A DNA stretch of 40,996 nt from a virus. The stretch covers positions 1 through 40,996 of the IMG/VR virus record IMGVR_UViG_3300031456_000012; one strand, written 5' to 3'. Positions within the stretch are counted from its first letter, which is position 1. Each line of letters begins with the position of its first letter. The notes under the pieces are model-generated. The model saw only the letters and a list, made by a program, of their open reading frames with translations, was not told the origin of the DNA and ran no database searches. Shown here piece after piece: positions 1-6,985 of the stretch. A program made the position numbers and the translations under genes.

Positions 1-127
1 CGACATTGCCTGCCTCTCTCGCTATTTGGTCAGTGGGCGTCATGGCCGGTCCTTCTTGCTGAATTGTGGTTCACCGTGCCGGACCTTGATTTCGACGCCT
101 TCAGCCGCGAGGAGATCGAACAGGCCT
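1..127. repeat. Left copy of 127-bp terminal direct repeat
   Basis: Bases 1-127 are identical to 40870-40996. The repeat cuts through a coding region (the gene ending at 40 and the start codon of the gene at 40875), so it is not a natural terminal repeat. It is the k-mer-sized overlap expected when a circular genome is assembled as a linear contig. The true unit length is therefore 40,869 bp. Confidence 0.95.
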
Positions 128-264
128 CGCATCATGGCTTTTGCATTGTCCCGGCTCGCCGCGCCGTGCTTGAAAACAATGTCCACGCCCGGCGCCATCA
201 AATGCAGACCGTCCGCGCCCATCCAGATGTAGAACCGGCCTTCGCTCGGGCGCTGGTAGCTCAT
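40..264 (-). CDS. Hypothetical protein, 74 aa
   Basis: I do not recognise this protein. It is a small soluble protein (MSYQRPSEGRFYIWMGADG...) with mixed beta and helix character and a basic C-terminus (QFSKKDRP). Its ATG at 264 overlaps the TGA of the upstream gene as ATGA, the usual junction in this operon. After its stop, 33 nt with a GAGAGG ribosome site lead to the ATG that lies at position 6 (= 40875) of the circle, so the leftward operon continues across the ends of the window. Confidence 0.75.
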   Translation of the reverse strand: MSYQRPSEGRFYIWMGADGLHLMAPGVDIVFKHGAASRDNAKAMMRGLFDLLAAEGVEIKVRHGEPQFSKKDRP

Positions 265-944
265 CTCCCCTCCCTCCCCGAGACATTACCCGTCTCCCCG
301 AGAGCTTTGCGGGCGAGTGCATCGCGGATGACCTGACGACATGCCTCATCAGTCAATCCAGCTTCAATTGCTGCCATCGCGACAAACTCATTAGATACGG
401 CGCGACTGTCGCCCGGCTCGCGCCTGATAAGCCATTCGAGCGCGAGGTTGAGCGCGAGCGCCAAGTCCTCCTCACGCTTGCTGTAGAGGTCGAGTTGCTG
501 GTCTCGGGACGCGATGGCAGCTTTGGCGATCGCGTCTACGAACTCGTTTTCTCCCTCGCTGGATGGGGAGGAGTTGAGGCGGGCGAGGGTGGCGCGCACC
601 GTTGTTAGACATTCGACCGCCCGGTTATAGGTCGCGTAATTGCCGCGCTCCTCCGGCTCCTTAAGGCTTTCCTCGAGGCCCATGTCGGCAAGCCGGATCA
701 TCTCGCTCAGTCCAAACGCAGCGACTTCCAGCGCCTCCCGCACGTCGCCCATCGGGGAGAGGGCGCGTTGAATGGCGCGCAGGGAAGCTGGCGCGTTCCT
801 CGCGCGCTCCAGCCACGACTCCTCCGATGGTGGCTTCCCGGTTTCGCGGTCCCGGTATATTTCGATCCACTCGCGCTTCATTTCGTCGGCGAGCATTTCG
901 ATTGCCCGCGCCCGCTGCTCGGCATCCCTTGGGGGTGAGGTCAT
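261..944 (-). CDS. Hypothetical helical protein, 227 aa
   Basis: Protein of unknown function, almost entirely alpha-helical and charged (residues about 8-130 rich in E, R and A), with no signal peptide or membrane segment. The frame is open further upstream to 1040, but ATG 944 overlaps the TGA of the 49-aa gene (ATGA), fits the operon pattern, and removes an arginine-rich leader that is out of frame with the neighbour. The C-terminal part (MAAIEAGLTDEACRQVIRDA) resembles a small helical DNA- or protein-binding segment, but no family is assigned. Confidence 0.75.
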   Translation of the reverse strand: MTSPPRDAEQRARAIEMLADEMKREWIEIYRDRETGKPPSEESWLERARNAPASLRAIQRALSPMGDVREALEVAAFGLSEMIRLADMGLEESLKEPEERGNYATYNRAVECLTTVRATLARLNSSPSSEGENEFVDAIAKAAIASRDQQLDLYSKREEDLALALNLALEWLIRREPGDSRAVSNEFVAMAAIEAGLTDEACRQVIRDALARKALGETGNVSGREGR

Positions 945-1090
945 GGCTTTTGCTCCGGCGGTTCGGCGGGCCGGTACGTCGCGACAATCGGGCAGAAGTT
1001 CGGATAGCCGCCTGAATGTTGATGGAATGGCCAACCGCAAATATCGCAGTCTGGCATCACCTTCGCCGCCACGTCTTTGGGCTCAACCAT
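941..1090 (-). CDS. Small Cys-containing protein, 49 aa
   Basis: A short gene running from ATG 1090 to TGA 941. The product starts MVEPKDVAAKVMPDCDICGW and continues with HQH and NFCP, giving Cys-x2-Cys, two His and a further Cys, the pattern of a single zinc knuckle. It overlaps the upstream gene by 8 nt (ATGGTTGA) and the downstream gene by ATGA. A GGAGGAC ribosome site lies just upstream, inside a 17-nt sequence that also precedes the gene at 1424. Function unknown; metal binding is inferred. Confidence 0.7.
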   Translation of the reverse strand: MVEPKDVAAKVMPDCDICGWPFHQHSGGYPNFCPIVATYRPAEPPEQKP

Positions 1091-1424
1091 GACTGTCCTC
1101 CAGCTCATTTGGAACGCGCGGCAATAGCTTCAATCGAGCGCGCTCGGTTTCGCTCAAGACACACCCGCTTCCTTGGTTCGGGAGCCATTCTGCGGCATGG
1201 TCGATCATCTGTTTTGCGATCCCGCGCCAGAAATTGCGAACGTCGTCACCCATCATCCCGTAAAAAGTGAGTGCCCCGGCTGTCCCGTGCTGTCTCGCCA
1301 GCTTTTCAGCTAGGTTTTGCAGGTGCGGCGTTCCCTCATAGAGCGCTTCTGCAAGTTGCGAGATGGTCAATTTGGCGTTGTGATCTCGAACGTCAAAAAC
1401 GGTGTCTTGCATCTTATTTTCCAT
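1083..1424 (-). CDS. Hypothetical protein, 113 aa
   Basis: Not recognised. Begins MENKMQDTVFDVRDHNAKL and is mainly helical. The ORF extends to 1538, but that extension is a proline-rich shadow of the neighbouring gene. ATG 1424 follows GGAGGACAGTC and overlaps the upstream stop at 1414. The C-terminus reads LEDSHG because the last codons double as the ribosome site and start of the next gene; the upstream gene ends in LEDSHGK for the same reason. Confidence 0.75.
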   Translation of the reverse strand: MENKMQDTVFDVRDHNAKLTISQLAEALYEGTPHLQNLAEKLARQHGTAGALTFYGMMGDDVRNFWRGIAKQMIDHAAEWLPNQGSGCVLSETERARLKLLPRVPNELEDSHG

Positions 1425-1806
1425 GACTGTCCTCCAGATGGGCGATGGAGCGTAGGCAAGCGGCGGTGAGAGCGAGCGCGGGGGTGGCGGCTTCGGATGA
1501 AACGACAGTGGCGCCACGCTGAAGCTTGGCAGACTCAACGCCGTTCCAGTTCTCGGTACGCCTCGACCACCCCTCCGGCACGAGCGTCATCGCGGCGTCG
1601 AGATATGCTCCGGCGTCGAGAAGGGCGCTAAACCGGTCCCACCTTTCCTTTAGGCTCGCGGGCCAGTTGGCGATATTAAGGTCACCGCCGGTCCTGATGA
1701 AAACAGCCAACCACGCCTGCTCAAATAGCTCCCGATCCGCCCCGGTCGCCGCCTCGCACCGTTCGGCCAATGCGTTCAACGCCGCCACTTTGGGATTGGG
1801 GGTCAT
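1414..1806 (-). CDS. Phage ABA-sandwich-like (DUF2591-type) protein
   Basis: A 130-aa protein with the layout of the phage ABA sandwich / DUF2591-like family: an N-terminal LAERCEAATGADREL helix, a central YLDAAMTLVPEGW segment, and a C-terminal AATPALALTAACLRSIA helix. Members are small accessory proteins of many temperate phages of alphaproteobacteria with no established role. I chose ATG 1806, 5 nt after the preceding TGA, over the longer frame (1833), which would run into the upstream gene. The family call is from memory of the motif order. Confidence 0.75.
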   Translation of the reverse strand: MTPNPKVAALNALAERCEAATGADRELFEQAWLAVFIRTGGDLNIANWPASLKERWDRFSALLDAGAYLDAAMTLVPEGWSRRTENWNGVESAKLQRGATVVSSEAATPALALTAACLRSIAHLEDSHGK

Positions 1807-1811
1807 GACAA

Positions 1812-2609
1812 TCACAGCGAACAGACCCGGCAACCGCCAGCAGACATGCGCTCGCGCTTCATTCGGTTGAGGCTGATCGTCGGGATGCGACCGCCTTCGA
1901 ACTCGGCCGCCATCTCACGGAGGCCGGACGGCCAACTGTCGCGGCCTGGGGTGCGGAACGTCGCGCGCTGCTCGTCCTCTAGCTCTATCCCTTCTTCGAA
2001 CAAAGCGCGATGCTCAAGCCAAAGCGTGTACCATTCACCGATCCGCTGGTGATAGCAGAGCGCACAATCCGTTCGGGGCGGAATGACGATGCCGCGCTCG
2101 GCAAGCTCGGCCAGCACCATCGGATCATCGTAACCCCATTCGCGAAGGGGGAATCGTTGTCGGACGCCGTCTATGTGGCTGTAAATCCCTCCCTCGCGGG
2201 CCTCCTCGTCAGCCCTGAGCCCAACATAGGAAACGATCGGGCCATTGCGGACTTCCTCCATCAGAAACCGCTCGTAGGGCTCGATCTTGAGGATGCGGGT
2301 ACAGAACCGCGCGCGAAAGTTGGGGAGCATTTTTTGCTGGCGGATGACGCTCTTCAGCGTACCGGCGATGATCGGGATCAGGCGCCGCCCGAGCGCGTTG
2401 TCCGACCCGAGCCATGCCCAATGCTCGAACATCGCTGGAAGCTCGTTACCAGTTGGCGTGCAAAGATAGTTATAGGGCCGAGGCTCGCGCTCCTTCATGA
2501 GGAAGGCAAGCAGAGTGCTATCGTCGCCACCGGATAGGCCCAATATGTGAGCCACGCCCTCGCTGTCGCGAATGATGGCACTCGCTCCTTCCACTTTGGG
2601 ATCAGGCAT
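1812..2609 (-). CDS. PAPS reductase-like PP-loop protein
   Basis: A 265-aa member of the phosphoadenosine phosphosulfate reductase / adenine nucleotide alpha-hydrolase superfamily. The PP-loop SGGDDST is at residues 26-32. RFCTRILKIEPYERFL and YVGLRADEEAREGG are typical of phage members. The second half carries TDCALCYHQRIGEW and ends CRVCSL, giving two Cys pairs that could bind metal. Relatives use ATP to activate a substrate, and some take part in DNA phosphorothioation (DndC) or sulfur transfer; no dnd partner is visible here. ATG 2609 overlaps the upstream stop by 8 nt. The substrate is unknown. Confidence 0.85.
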   Translation of the reverse strand: MPDPKVEGASAIIRDSEGVAHILGLSGGDDSTLLAFLMKEREPRPYNYLCTPTGNELPAMFEHWAWLGSDNALGRRLIPIIAGTLKSVIRQQKMLPNFRARFCTRILKIEPYERFLMEEVRNGPIVSYVGLRADEEAREGGIYSHIDGVRQRFPLREWGYDDPMVLAELAERGIVIPPRTDCALCYHQRIGEWYTLWLEHRALFEEGIELEDEQRATFRTPGRDSWPSGLREMAAEFEGGRIPTISLNRMKRERMSAGGCRVCSL

Positions 2610-2808
2610 CACCCGGCCTTTCGCCAAAGATCTCCGGGTGTTCGTTGAACGCGCTCTCGCTCATCATTTCGATGATGTTGCCCATCGCCTCTCCTGCAAG
2701 CCATTTGCGATGAGCTTCGGCGATTTGCTCAGGCTTGACGCCCGAATATCCGAACTCGCGAAGAGCCCTAGCTTGTGCTTCAAATCCTCTTGTCAGTAGG
2801 TCAGCCAC
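2602..2808 (-). CDS. Hypothetical helical protein, 68 aa
   Basis: Not recognised. A compact helical protein (MADLLTRGFEAQARALREFG...) with a GVKPEQIAEAHRKWL segment that could be a small helix-turn-helix or protein-interaction motif. It starts with GTG at 2808, overlaps the upstream stop by 8 nt (GTGGCTGA), and has AAGGAG six bases upstream. The neighbouring downstream gene encodes the PP-loop protein and overlaps it by 8 nt, so the two are probably co-translated. Confidence 0.75.
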   Translation of the reverse strand: MADLLTRGFEAQARALREFGYSGVKPEQIAEAHRKWLAGEAMGNIIEMMSESAFNEHPEIFGERPGDA

Positions 2809-3631
2809 GGTCCGCTCCTTCCACGCTCTGGGCGCGATCCAATTCGCCGATTTCCCGCATCACGACTTCGATCACCGCCGCATTTTCAGTCGCGTGGTTG
2901 CGTACCTCGCAGCCGGGATCGCCTACCCGCGTCGCGGTGAACTCGAATTCGGAATGAATGCGCTTGAGGTCGGCGGCGAGCCTGCGTCGGCGCTCGTTGG
3001 CCTGTTCGTCGTCCGCGCGGGGGCGTTGGGCGCGAACCTGGTCCTGGCTTTCCAATTCCCCAGCGGCGATCTTGCGGACCAACTCGACTATTTCAGGCTG
3101 GCGGGCGGTCTCCGCGAGATCGAGGATGCCGTGCAAAATACAGACTGCGGAGGCCGCTGCCGTTGCGTGTCGCTCATTTTCCTCTGGGCGTTCGCGCTGC
3201 CGGCGCACGCAGTTTTGCATCTCATGCTTCGCCACCTCCGCCGCGTCCTCGATCCCGCGCGCATAGTCGCTCTGGGCGCGATATTCGGAGAGGAGGGCGG
3301 GGAGCGCGTCACCTATTTCCCGCCAAGTTTGCGGGTCCATCGTCATCGCCTGCGTTGAATGGTCGCCGAATGTCAGCTCAGCATAATCCGGCGTGTCGCG
3401 TGTCTCGATTGGCAGGATGCGCCCGAATAGCTCCCTGATCCTGTCTATATCGGCATGGGGAGGGGTGGGGCGGTTGTTCCAGGCGGCTGTCGCGATATTT
3501 GGGGAAAGGAAGCCGTCCGAAAAGCTGAGCGGGCATGCTGAGCAATCCACGGAGTAGAATGGCATCGGCTCTCCATCGCTGACGATCTTCATCGCGCCGT
3601 TACAGCGCGGGCATGGCAACAGGTCGGCCAT
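2801..3631 (-). CDS. Lar-like restriction alleviation protein with long extension
   Basis: The first 55 residues carry the Lar-type zinc ribbon: LLPCPRC (C7, C10), DCSAC (C30, C33) and AAWNNR near 49-54. Lar proteins of Rac and related phages relieve type I restriction by modulating EcoK activity. The remaining 220 residues form a charged helical extension not found in short Lar proteins (60-100 aa), with a long Arg/Glu-rich segment at about 195-225. It is joined to the upstream gene by TAATG. The Lar domain call is good; the anti-restriction role is inferred from the family. Confidence 0.75.
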   Translation of the reverse strand: MADLLPCPRCNGAMKIVSDGEPMPFYSVDCSACPLSFSDGFLSPNIATAAWNNRPTPPHADIDRIRELFGRILPIETRDTPDYAELTFGDHSTQAMTMDPQTWREIGDALPALLSEYRAQSDYARGIEDAAEVAKHEMQNCVRRQRERPEENERHATAAASAVCILHGILDLAETARQPEIVELVRKIAAGELESQDQVRAQRPRADDEQANERRRRLAADLKRIHSEFEFTATRVGDPGCEVRNHATENAAVIEVVMREIGELDRAQSVEGADRG

Positions 3632-4380
3632 TATAGGGACTCCGATGGGGGAGAGGGGGAAGGTTGGGCGATGCCTTCGGCCCGCGCTGGTCCGGCTTCG
3701 CCCCGAGCCGAATCTTCGTTCGTCTCGGCCATTCGGGGACCATCGCTATCGCGGAGCGTGGGCGCGTCTTCGTATCGGCTTCCGCGTTGCCCAGGCTCAT
3801 TGCTGGCGGTGCAGGACAGATTGTGATCAGCCCCGTGCGGACAGCGCTTGTTTCCGCACGTCTCGCACAGAAACATGCGCGACAGCCGATTGTGGAGCGG
3901 CGATCGAGCCTCTGGATGCGGGTCTCGCCTCACCAGTGCGCGGGTGCAATTATAGCAGGGGCAAGGATCCACATGGCGGTAGAAGGTTTTGCGTTCCCAG
4001 CCGAGACAGGAAAGCAGGTCGTCGGCGGGGTCTCGCGCGCCACGGAGAAACGACAGCATGGTCTCGTCGCATAGTCCGCAGCCGGCCGCGAACTGCGATG
4101 GCTGTCCCTTCACGGCGAAGCGCGCGCGAATCAGGGCTCGAAGTGCGTCAACATCTTGCCAGACCATCTCGTTGAGGAAGTCCACGACTGTCCAAGCGCC
4201 GTTGCGGTCGGCGAAGGTAGTGGCCTCGCCACTGAACCAGTCGATTAGGAACTGGCGGCGGCGTTCGATGCGCGCCGGATCGAAGCCCGCCAGGGCCGAG
4301 ACTGCCCTTGCAGGCTCGGTCGTAGACGAGAGCCGGTTTGGCGAAGCCACGCGCCCTGAATCTGTGGGCGAACCCATCAT
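3631..4380 (-). CDS. Putative DNA-binding Zn-finger protein, 249 aa
   Basis: The middle part (about 88-130) looks like a Cro-type helix-turn-helix (KGQPSQFAAGCGLCDETML). It is followed by Cys clusters CPCYNC (C140-C145) and CETCGNKRCPHGADH (C172-H186), then SNEPGQ, a motif set common in phage proteins of alphaproteobacteria. Function unknown. Both ends derive from dispersed structured repeats: residues about 9-37 (containing GFDPAR) from the copy at 4271-4356 and the tail (AEGIAQP) from the inverted copy at 3666-3754. ATG 4380 overlaps the upstream stop as ATGA. Confidence 0.75.
   Translation of the reverse strand: MMGSPTDSGRVASPNRLSSTTEPARAVSALAGFDPARIERRRQFLIDWFSGEATTFADRNGAWTVVDFLNEMVWQDVDALRALIRARFAVKGQPSQFAAGCGLCDETMLSFLRGARDPADDLLSCLGWERKTFYRHVDPCPCYNCTRALVRRDPHPEARSPLHNRLSRMFLCETCGNKRCPHGADHNLSCTASNEPGQRGSRYEDAPTLRDSDGPRMAETNEDSARGEAGPARAEGIAQPSPSPPSESL
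3666..3754 (+). repeat. Dispersed structured element, copy 1
   Basis: Begins GGGCGATGCCTTCGGCCC, 18 nt identical to the copy at 7199. Hairpin 1 is GCC-TTC-GGC at 3673-3681. The later part, containing CGTCTCGG and TATCGCGG, aligns with the other copies. It lies on the plus strand, antisense to the gene 3631-4380, and supplies the C-terminal tail of that protein. It faces the inverted copy at 4271-4356. Confidence 0.75.
4271..4356 (-). repeat. Dispersed structured element, copy 2
   Basis: On the minus strand, from GGGCGCG at 4356. Hairpin 1 is TGGC-TTC-GCCA, hairpin 2 has a GGCTC/GAGCC stem, and hairpin 3 is GCCC-TGGC-GGGC. It ends in GGGCTTCGATCC. Very close to the copy at 10578. It starts 24 nt downstream of the ATG at 4380 and encodes the N-terminal GFDPAR peptide of that gene. 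Confidence 0.8.
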
Positions 4381-4787
4381 GCCGCCCTCCCGGCTGCGTC
4401 GATCATGGCCTGCCAATCGCGAACAAGTTCAGCCGCCGCTGTCTCGCCTTGAAAATACTGTTCGACGCGGATCGGCGGAAGGAGCGCCAGCGCTCGCTTC
4501 GCAATGGCGACCTGCTGGCGCGTCGGCTGGGCCGCCATCGGCAGCGTCGCGGCCACCATTTCGGGCGTCGGTTCTCTTGGCACTATGACGTACCCGCCCT
4601 GCTCAATGGCGAGGATGGCGGCGCGGGCATCGCCGAGATACATTTTCGCGCACTCCTCCCAAGGCTCCATGTCCGACGGGATATTCCGGCGGGCCGCGTC
4701 GGATAGAATTTCTGCGGTCTGGCGCTCGCGCTCTGCCTCGCGCCCGTAAAGCGCCCTCGCCGCCAGTTCGATCATCTCGCTACTCAT
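4377..4787 (-). CDS. Hypothetical phage protein, 136 aa
   Basis: A soluble protein with the features of a recurrent but uncharacterised phage family: an N-terminal MIELAARALYG helix, a W-x-E-C-A-x-MYLGDARAAILAIEQGGYVIVP segment (residues about 43-70) and a TPEMV motif. No catalytic motif is apparent. ATG 4787 and the TGA of the upstream gene overlap as ATGA, and its own TGA overlaps the next ATG in the same way. Family recognition rests on the segment around YVIVPREPTPEMV; function unknown. Confidence 0.8.
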   Translation of the reverse strand: MSSEMIELAARALYGREAERERQTAEILSDAARRNIPSDMEPWEECAKMYLGDARAAILAIEQGGYVIVPREPTPEMVAATLPMAAQPTRQQVAIAKRALALLPPIRVEQYFQGETAAAELVRDWQAMIDAAGRAA

Positions 4788-4939
4788 GCCGCTTCACCTT
4801 CATGAACATGTTTGATCCACTCTCCTGTTTTGGGATCGCGGATGATCTCGACATCTCCGGGACGCTTTTCGGTACGCAGCTTGAGCCCTCCGATGGACTT
4901 GCGACCGACGCTGCGGAGATAGGTGCGGTAGCTACGCAT
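4784..4939 (-). CDS. Small basic protein, 51 aa
   Basis: Not recognised. A small basic protein beginning MRSYRTYLRSVGRKSIGGLK and ending KHVHEGEAA, with no membrane segment. The frame is open to 4975, but ATG 4939 overlaps the NinB stop codon by 8 nt (ATGCGTAG), matching the other junctions here. The Arg/Lys-rich N-terminus would suit nucleic acid binding, and it directly follows a recombination gene, but nothing specific can be claimed. Confidence 0.7.
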   Translation of the reverse strand: MRSYRTYLRSVGRKSIGGLKLRTEKRPGDVEIIRDPKTGEWIKHVHEGEAA

Positions 4940-5330
4940 GGGCTTCCTCCTTCGCAGGCTCAGACCACTCGACACCGTGCGCGGCGCCGTAGCTTCCGAT
5001 GAAGTCGATCAGGTCGATCATTTGGGACTTGCTCAGCCGTGAGGATCGGAAGCCGACCGGGAACGGCGCGCCGTCCAGCCCGGTCTCGAATTGCACCGCG
5101 TGGCCGCACGCCGACATAAACAGCGCCTTCCAGACTTCGGGGGTGTGCATCCTCCCGTCAGGCTTGGCCCGCGACACATCGGAGAGCATGGCCCAAAGCT
5201 TGTCGTTCTGCGCCAACGTCCGCTTCTCAGGACGGATGTTCACGATCGCTCGAGGCGGGGCCAGGTCGATCAGCCGGCGCGCCTCGCTACGGGCTTGGGG
5301 GCCGTAGAGGATGATGGTCTGGCCGGTCAT
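4932..5330 (-). CDS. ninB: NinB family recombination protein
   Basis: 132 aa, the usual NinB length. Recognised from RPEKRTLAQNDKLWAMLSDVS at about 33-53, HTPEVWKALFMSACGHAV, and the closing SKSQMIDLIDFIGSYGAAHGVEW. In lambda, NinB (Orf) binds single-stranded DNA and SSB and helps load recombinase, standing in for RecFOR. It lies in an operon with an ERF annealing protein and an HNH-like protein, a coherent recombination module. ATG 5330 overlaps the preceding stop as ATGA. Confidence 0.9.
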   Translation of the reverse strand: MTGQTIILYGPQARSEARRLIDLAPPRAIVNIRPEKRTLAQNDKLWAMLSDVSRAKPDGRMHTPEVWKALFMSACGHAVQFETGLDGAPFPVGFRSSRLSKSQMIDLIDFIGSYGAAHGVEWSEPAKEEAHA

Positions 5331-5710
5331 GGCGCTGCCTGCTTCCTTTCCCACGCGATCCGACCGGGCCAGACGTTCCAGTAAGCGGCGGCAAGCGTAT
5401 CGGCCCGGCGCCCGAGAATGTTCTTCTCGAACCACGGCCAGCCCTTTGAATGCTGAAGGCGGTGGCAGTTGTCCGAGAGGGGAATGTTCCAGCGGTCCGC
5501 TACCTTGCTCGCTGTGCCCTTTGCGTCCCGCGTCCCCTTGGCGGCATAATCGACATGCGCGGCCACCATCGGACCGCCGCAGTCCGCATTGGCCCTACAA
5601 CAGGCGCAGGGGCGCCCTCGGAGCCACTGGCGGAAGGCGTCTGCCACCTTCCACGCGGGGCGCGGCGCGTTTTGCTTGCGAGGCTTGATGGCGGAGCGGG
5701 CGAGCTTCAC
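5327..5710 (-). CDS. HNH-like / DUF968-type nuclease-related protein
   Basis: 127 aa with a metal-binding layout: CACC near 35-38, AAHVD at about 51, and DNCHRLQH at 80-87, followed by W-P-W-F. This Cys-Cys...His...Cys-His...His order resembles DUF968/HNH-like phage proteins that accompany recombination genes. It may nick or process recombination intermediates, but that is inferred. It starts with GTG at 5710, overlapping the upstream TGA as GTGA; the ORF upstream to 5755 is a shadow. Confidence 0.75.
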   Translation of the reverse strand: MKLARSAIKPRKQNAPRPAWKVADAFRQWLRGRPCACCRANADCGGPMVAAHVDYAAKGTRDAKGTASKVADRWNIPLSDNCHRLQHSKGWPWFEKNILGRRADTLAAAYWNVWPGRIAWERKQAAP

Positions 5711-5892
5711 GAAAACACCTCCGCAAACCGCTTCCGATAAGTCTGAGCGGTCCAATAGCAGACCCCGGCCTCATGGGCGGCGCGCTTGAGGCATTCGCCC
5801 TCACGGATGCGCTCAGCGACCCGCCTAGCCCGTTCCCGAGCCTCGCGCCGGTTGGCTTCCGCGCCAAGGCGTCCTCGTTCGGAGAGCGTCAC
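5707..5892 (-). CDS. Small helix-turn-helix protein, 61 aa
   Basis: A strongly basic helical N-terminus (about 1-30) is followed by ECLKRAAHEAGVCYWTAQTYRKRF, which has the spacing of a helix-turn-helix and resembles small phage transposase- or terminase-type HTH domains. GTG 5892 lies 4 nt after the stop of the ERF gene, and its TGA overlaps the next GTG. Probably a DNA-binding accessory of the recombination module; target unknown. Confidence 0.7.
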   Translation of the reverse strand: MTLSERGRLGAEANRREARERARRVAERIREGECLKRAAHEAGVCYWTAQTYRKRFAEVFS

Positions 5893-5896
5893 TTTT

Positions 5897-6631
5897 TCAG
5901 CCTCCGATCAGGGGGTTTTCGCGCCAGTCGCCATTGGCAGCATCGGCGGCGAGTTCGGTTTGCTTCCTCGCAATCACGGTGCCGAGCCCATCGTAAGGCT
6001 CGCCATCCTTCGATCCGCCGCTCCACCAATCGGGAAGGGCCTCTTGGAGCTGCTTGATCAGCGCCGTGTGGCTGGCGAGCAGCGCGTCCAGTTCGCCGGA
6101 ATCGCCGCAGCCTTCGACTTGGCGCCACAGCTCGCGGCCCTGCGTTTTCAGGTCCGTCTTGTTCTTCGCCGGGCCTTGCGGGAATGGGGCATCCTTCGCG
6201 CCGTTGCCGTTGCCGTTGCGATAGTCGTTCGCGGGCGCCGATTTGGACGCAGCGTTGCCGTCGTCGTCTTCCGCAGGCACGCCGAACGCGGTCATGAGAG
6301 CATAGCGGCGACAATAGGTGAGCGCGGAGCCGAAGCCCTGGGCATCCCGCTTGTTGGCCGGGACGTACAGCTTGCCGCAGCTCAGCGTCTCGCCGCCCTG
6401 GTGGTGGATCACCGTCTCGACGCAAACGCCGTCCTCCGCGACGTGCGAGGCTTGCGTGAAGAAGAGATCGTTCGCGATCAAGGCGGGCTTGATGGCATCG
6501 ATCACCGCGCCGAGATCGGCATATTTCGACTTGAAGTGCGGATTGGTCGCGGACTTGGTAGCGCCCTCGATTTCGGCGAATGCTCGCGCCATCGCGGCGG
6601 CGAGGGTGTCAGGCTTGGCAGCGGTGGCCAT
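5897..6631 (-). CDS. erf: ERF family single-strand annealing protein
   Basis: 244 aa. The ERF domain occupies about residues 10-130: MARAFAEIEGATKSATNPHFKSKYADL, then DAIKPALIANDLFFTQA and QGFGSALTYCRRYALMTAFG, all hallmark segments. ERF proteins anneal complementary single strands and support circularisation and recombination of phage DNA independently of RecA. The C-terminal third is a Gly/Asn-rich linker and a variable tail. ATG 6631 follows GGGAGA by seven bases. It is surrounded by NinB, HNH-like and HTH genes. Confidence 0.9.
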   Translation of the reverse strand: MATAAKPDTLAAAMARAFAEIEGATKSATNPHFKSKYADLGAVIDAIKPALIANDLFFTQASHVAEDGVCVETVIHHQGGETLSCGKLYVPANKRDAQGFGSALTYCRRYALMTAFGVPAEDDDGNAASKSAPANDYRNGNGNGAKDAPFPQGPAKNKTDLKTQGRELWRQVEGCGDSGELDALLASHTALIKQLQEALPDWWSGGSKDGEPYDGLGTVIARKQTELAADAANGDWRENPLIGG

Positions 6632-6632
6632 C

Positions 6633-6800
6633 TCAATGTCTCCCTTCGGTATCGAAAGCGCCCTGGTAGGCGGGCAGCAGGTCATCCATGTCGCACCGGC
6701 ATTTGACGCGAGGCTGGAAGCAGAACTGGCAGCCGTCTTCGATCATGTCGGGATCGAGAGGCTGCACGTCGCGGACGAAGGCGTGATCGTTCAGGTTCAC
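6633..6800 (-). CDS. Small Cys-rich protein, 55 aa
   Basis: A gene from GTG 6800 to TGA 6633, one base upstream of the ERF start. Residues 24-36 contain CQFC and, eight residues on, CRC, a probable zinc site, in the context GCQFCFQPRVKCRCDMDD. The GTG overlaps the upstream stop (GTGA), and the ERF ribosome site GGGAGA lies in its last codons, so it is embedded in the operon. Function unknown. Confidence 0.7.
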   Translation of the reverse strand: MNLNDHAFVRDVQPLDPDMIEDGCQFCFQPRVKCRCDMDDLLPAYQGAFDTEGRH

Positions 6801-6985
6801 GGCGCGTCTCCCTCAAATGCCGCGTCCATCTCCGCCTGAGACTTGAAGCCCCACGCGCGGAAATCGAGGCGGCGCGGGCGGATGGTGACGCGCGGCAGGT
6901 CGGTCAGGGCCGTCGCGGCGAAGTTCTCGACGCTCGGCTTTTCGCCAGCGACCAAGCGGTCCTGCCATTTGTCGAAGCCGCTCAT
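6797..6985 (-). CDS. Hypothetical protein, 62 aa
   Basis: Not recognised. Begins MSGFDKWQDRLVAGEKPSVE and has a positively charged central strand (VTIRPRRLDFRAWGFKSQAE). The frame is open to 7273, but that long form is a shadow of other genes; ATG 6985 overlaps the TGA of the upstream membrane-protein gene as ATGA. A cytoplasmic phage accessory protein of unknown role. Confidence 0.7.
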   Translation of the reverse strand: MSGFDKWQDRLVAGEKPSVENFAATALTDLPRVTIRPRRLDFRAWGFKSQAEMDAAFEGDAP

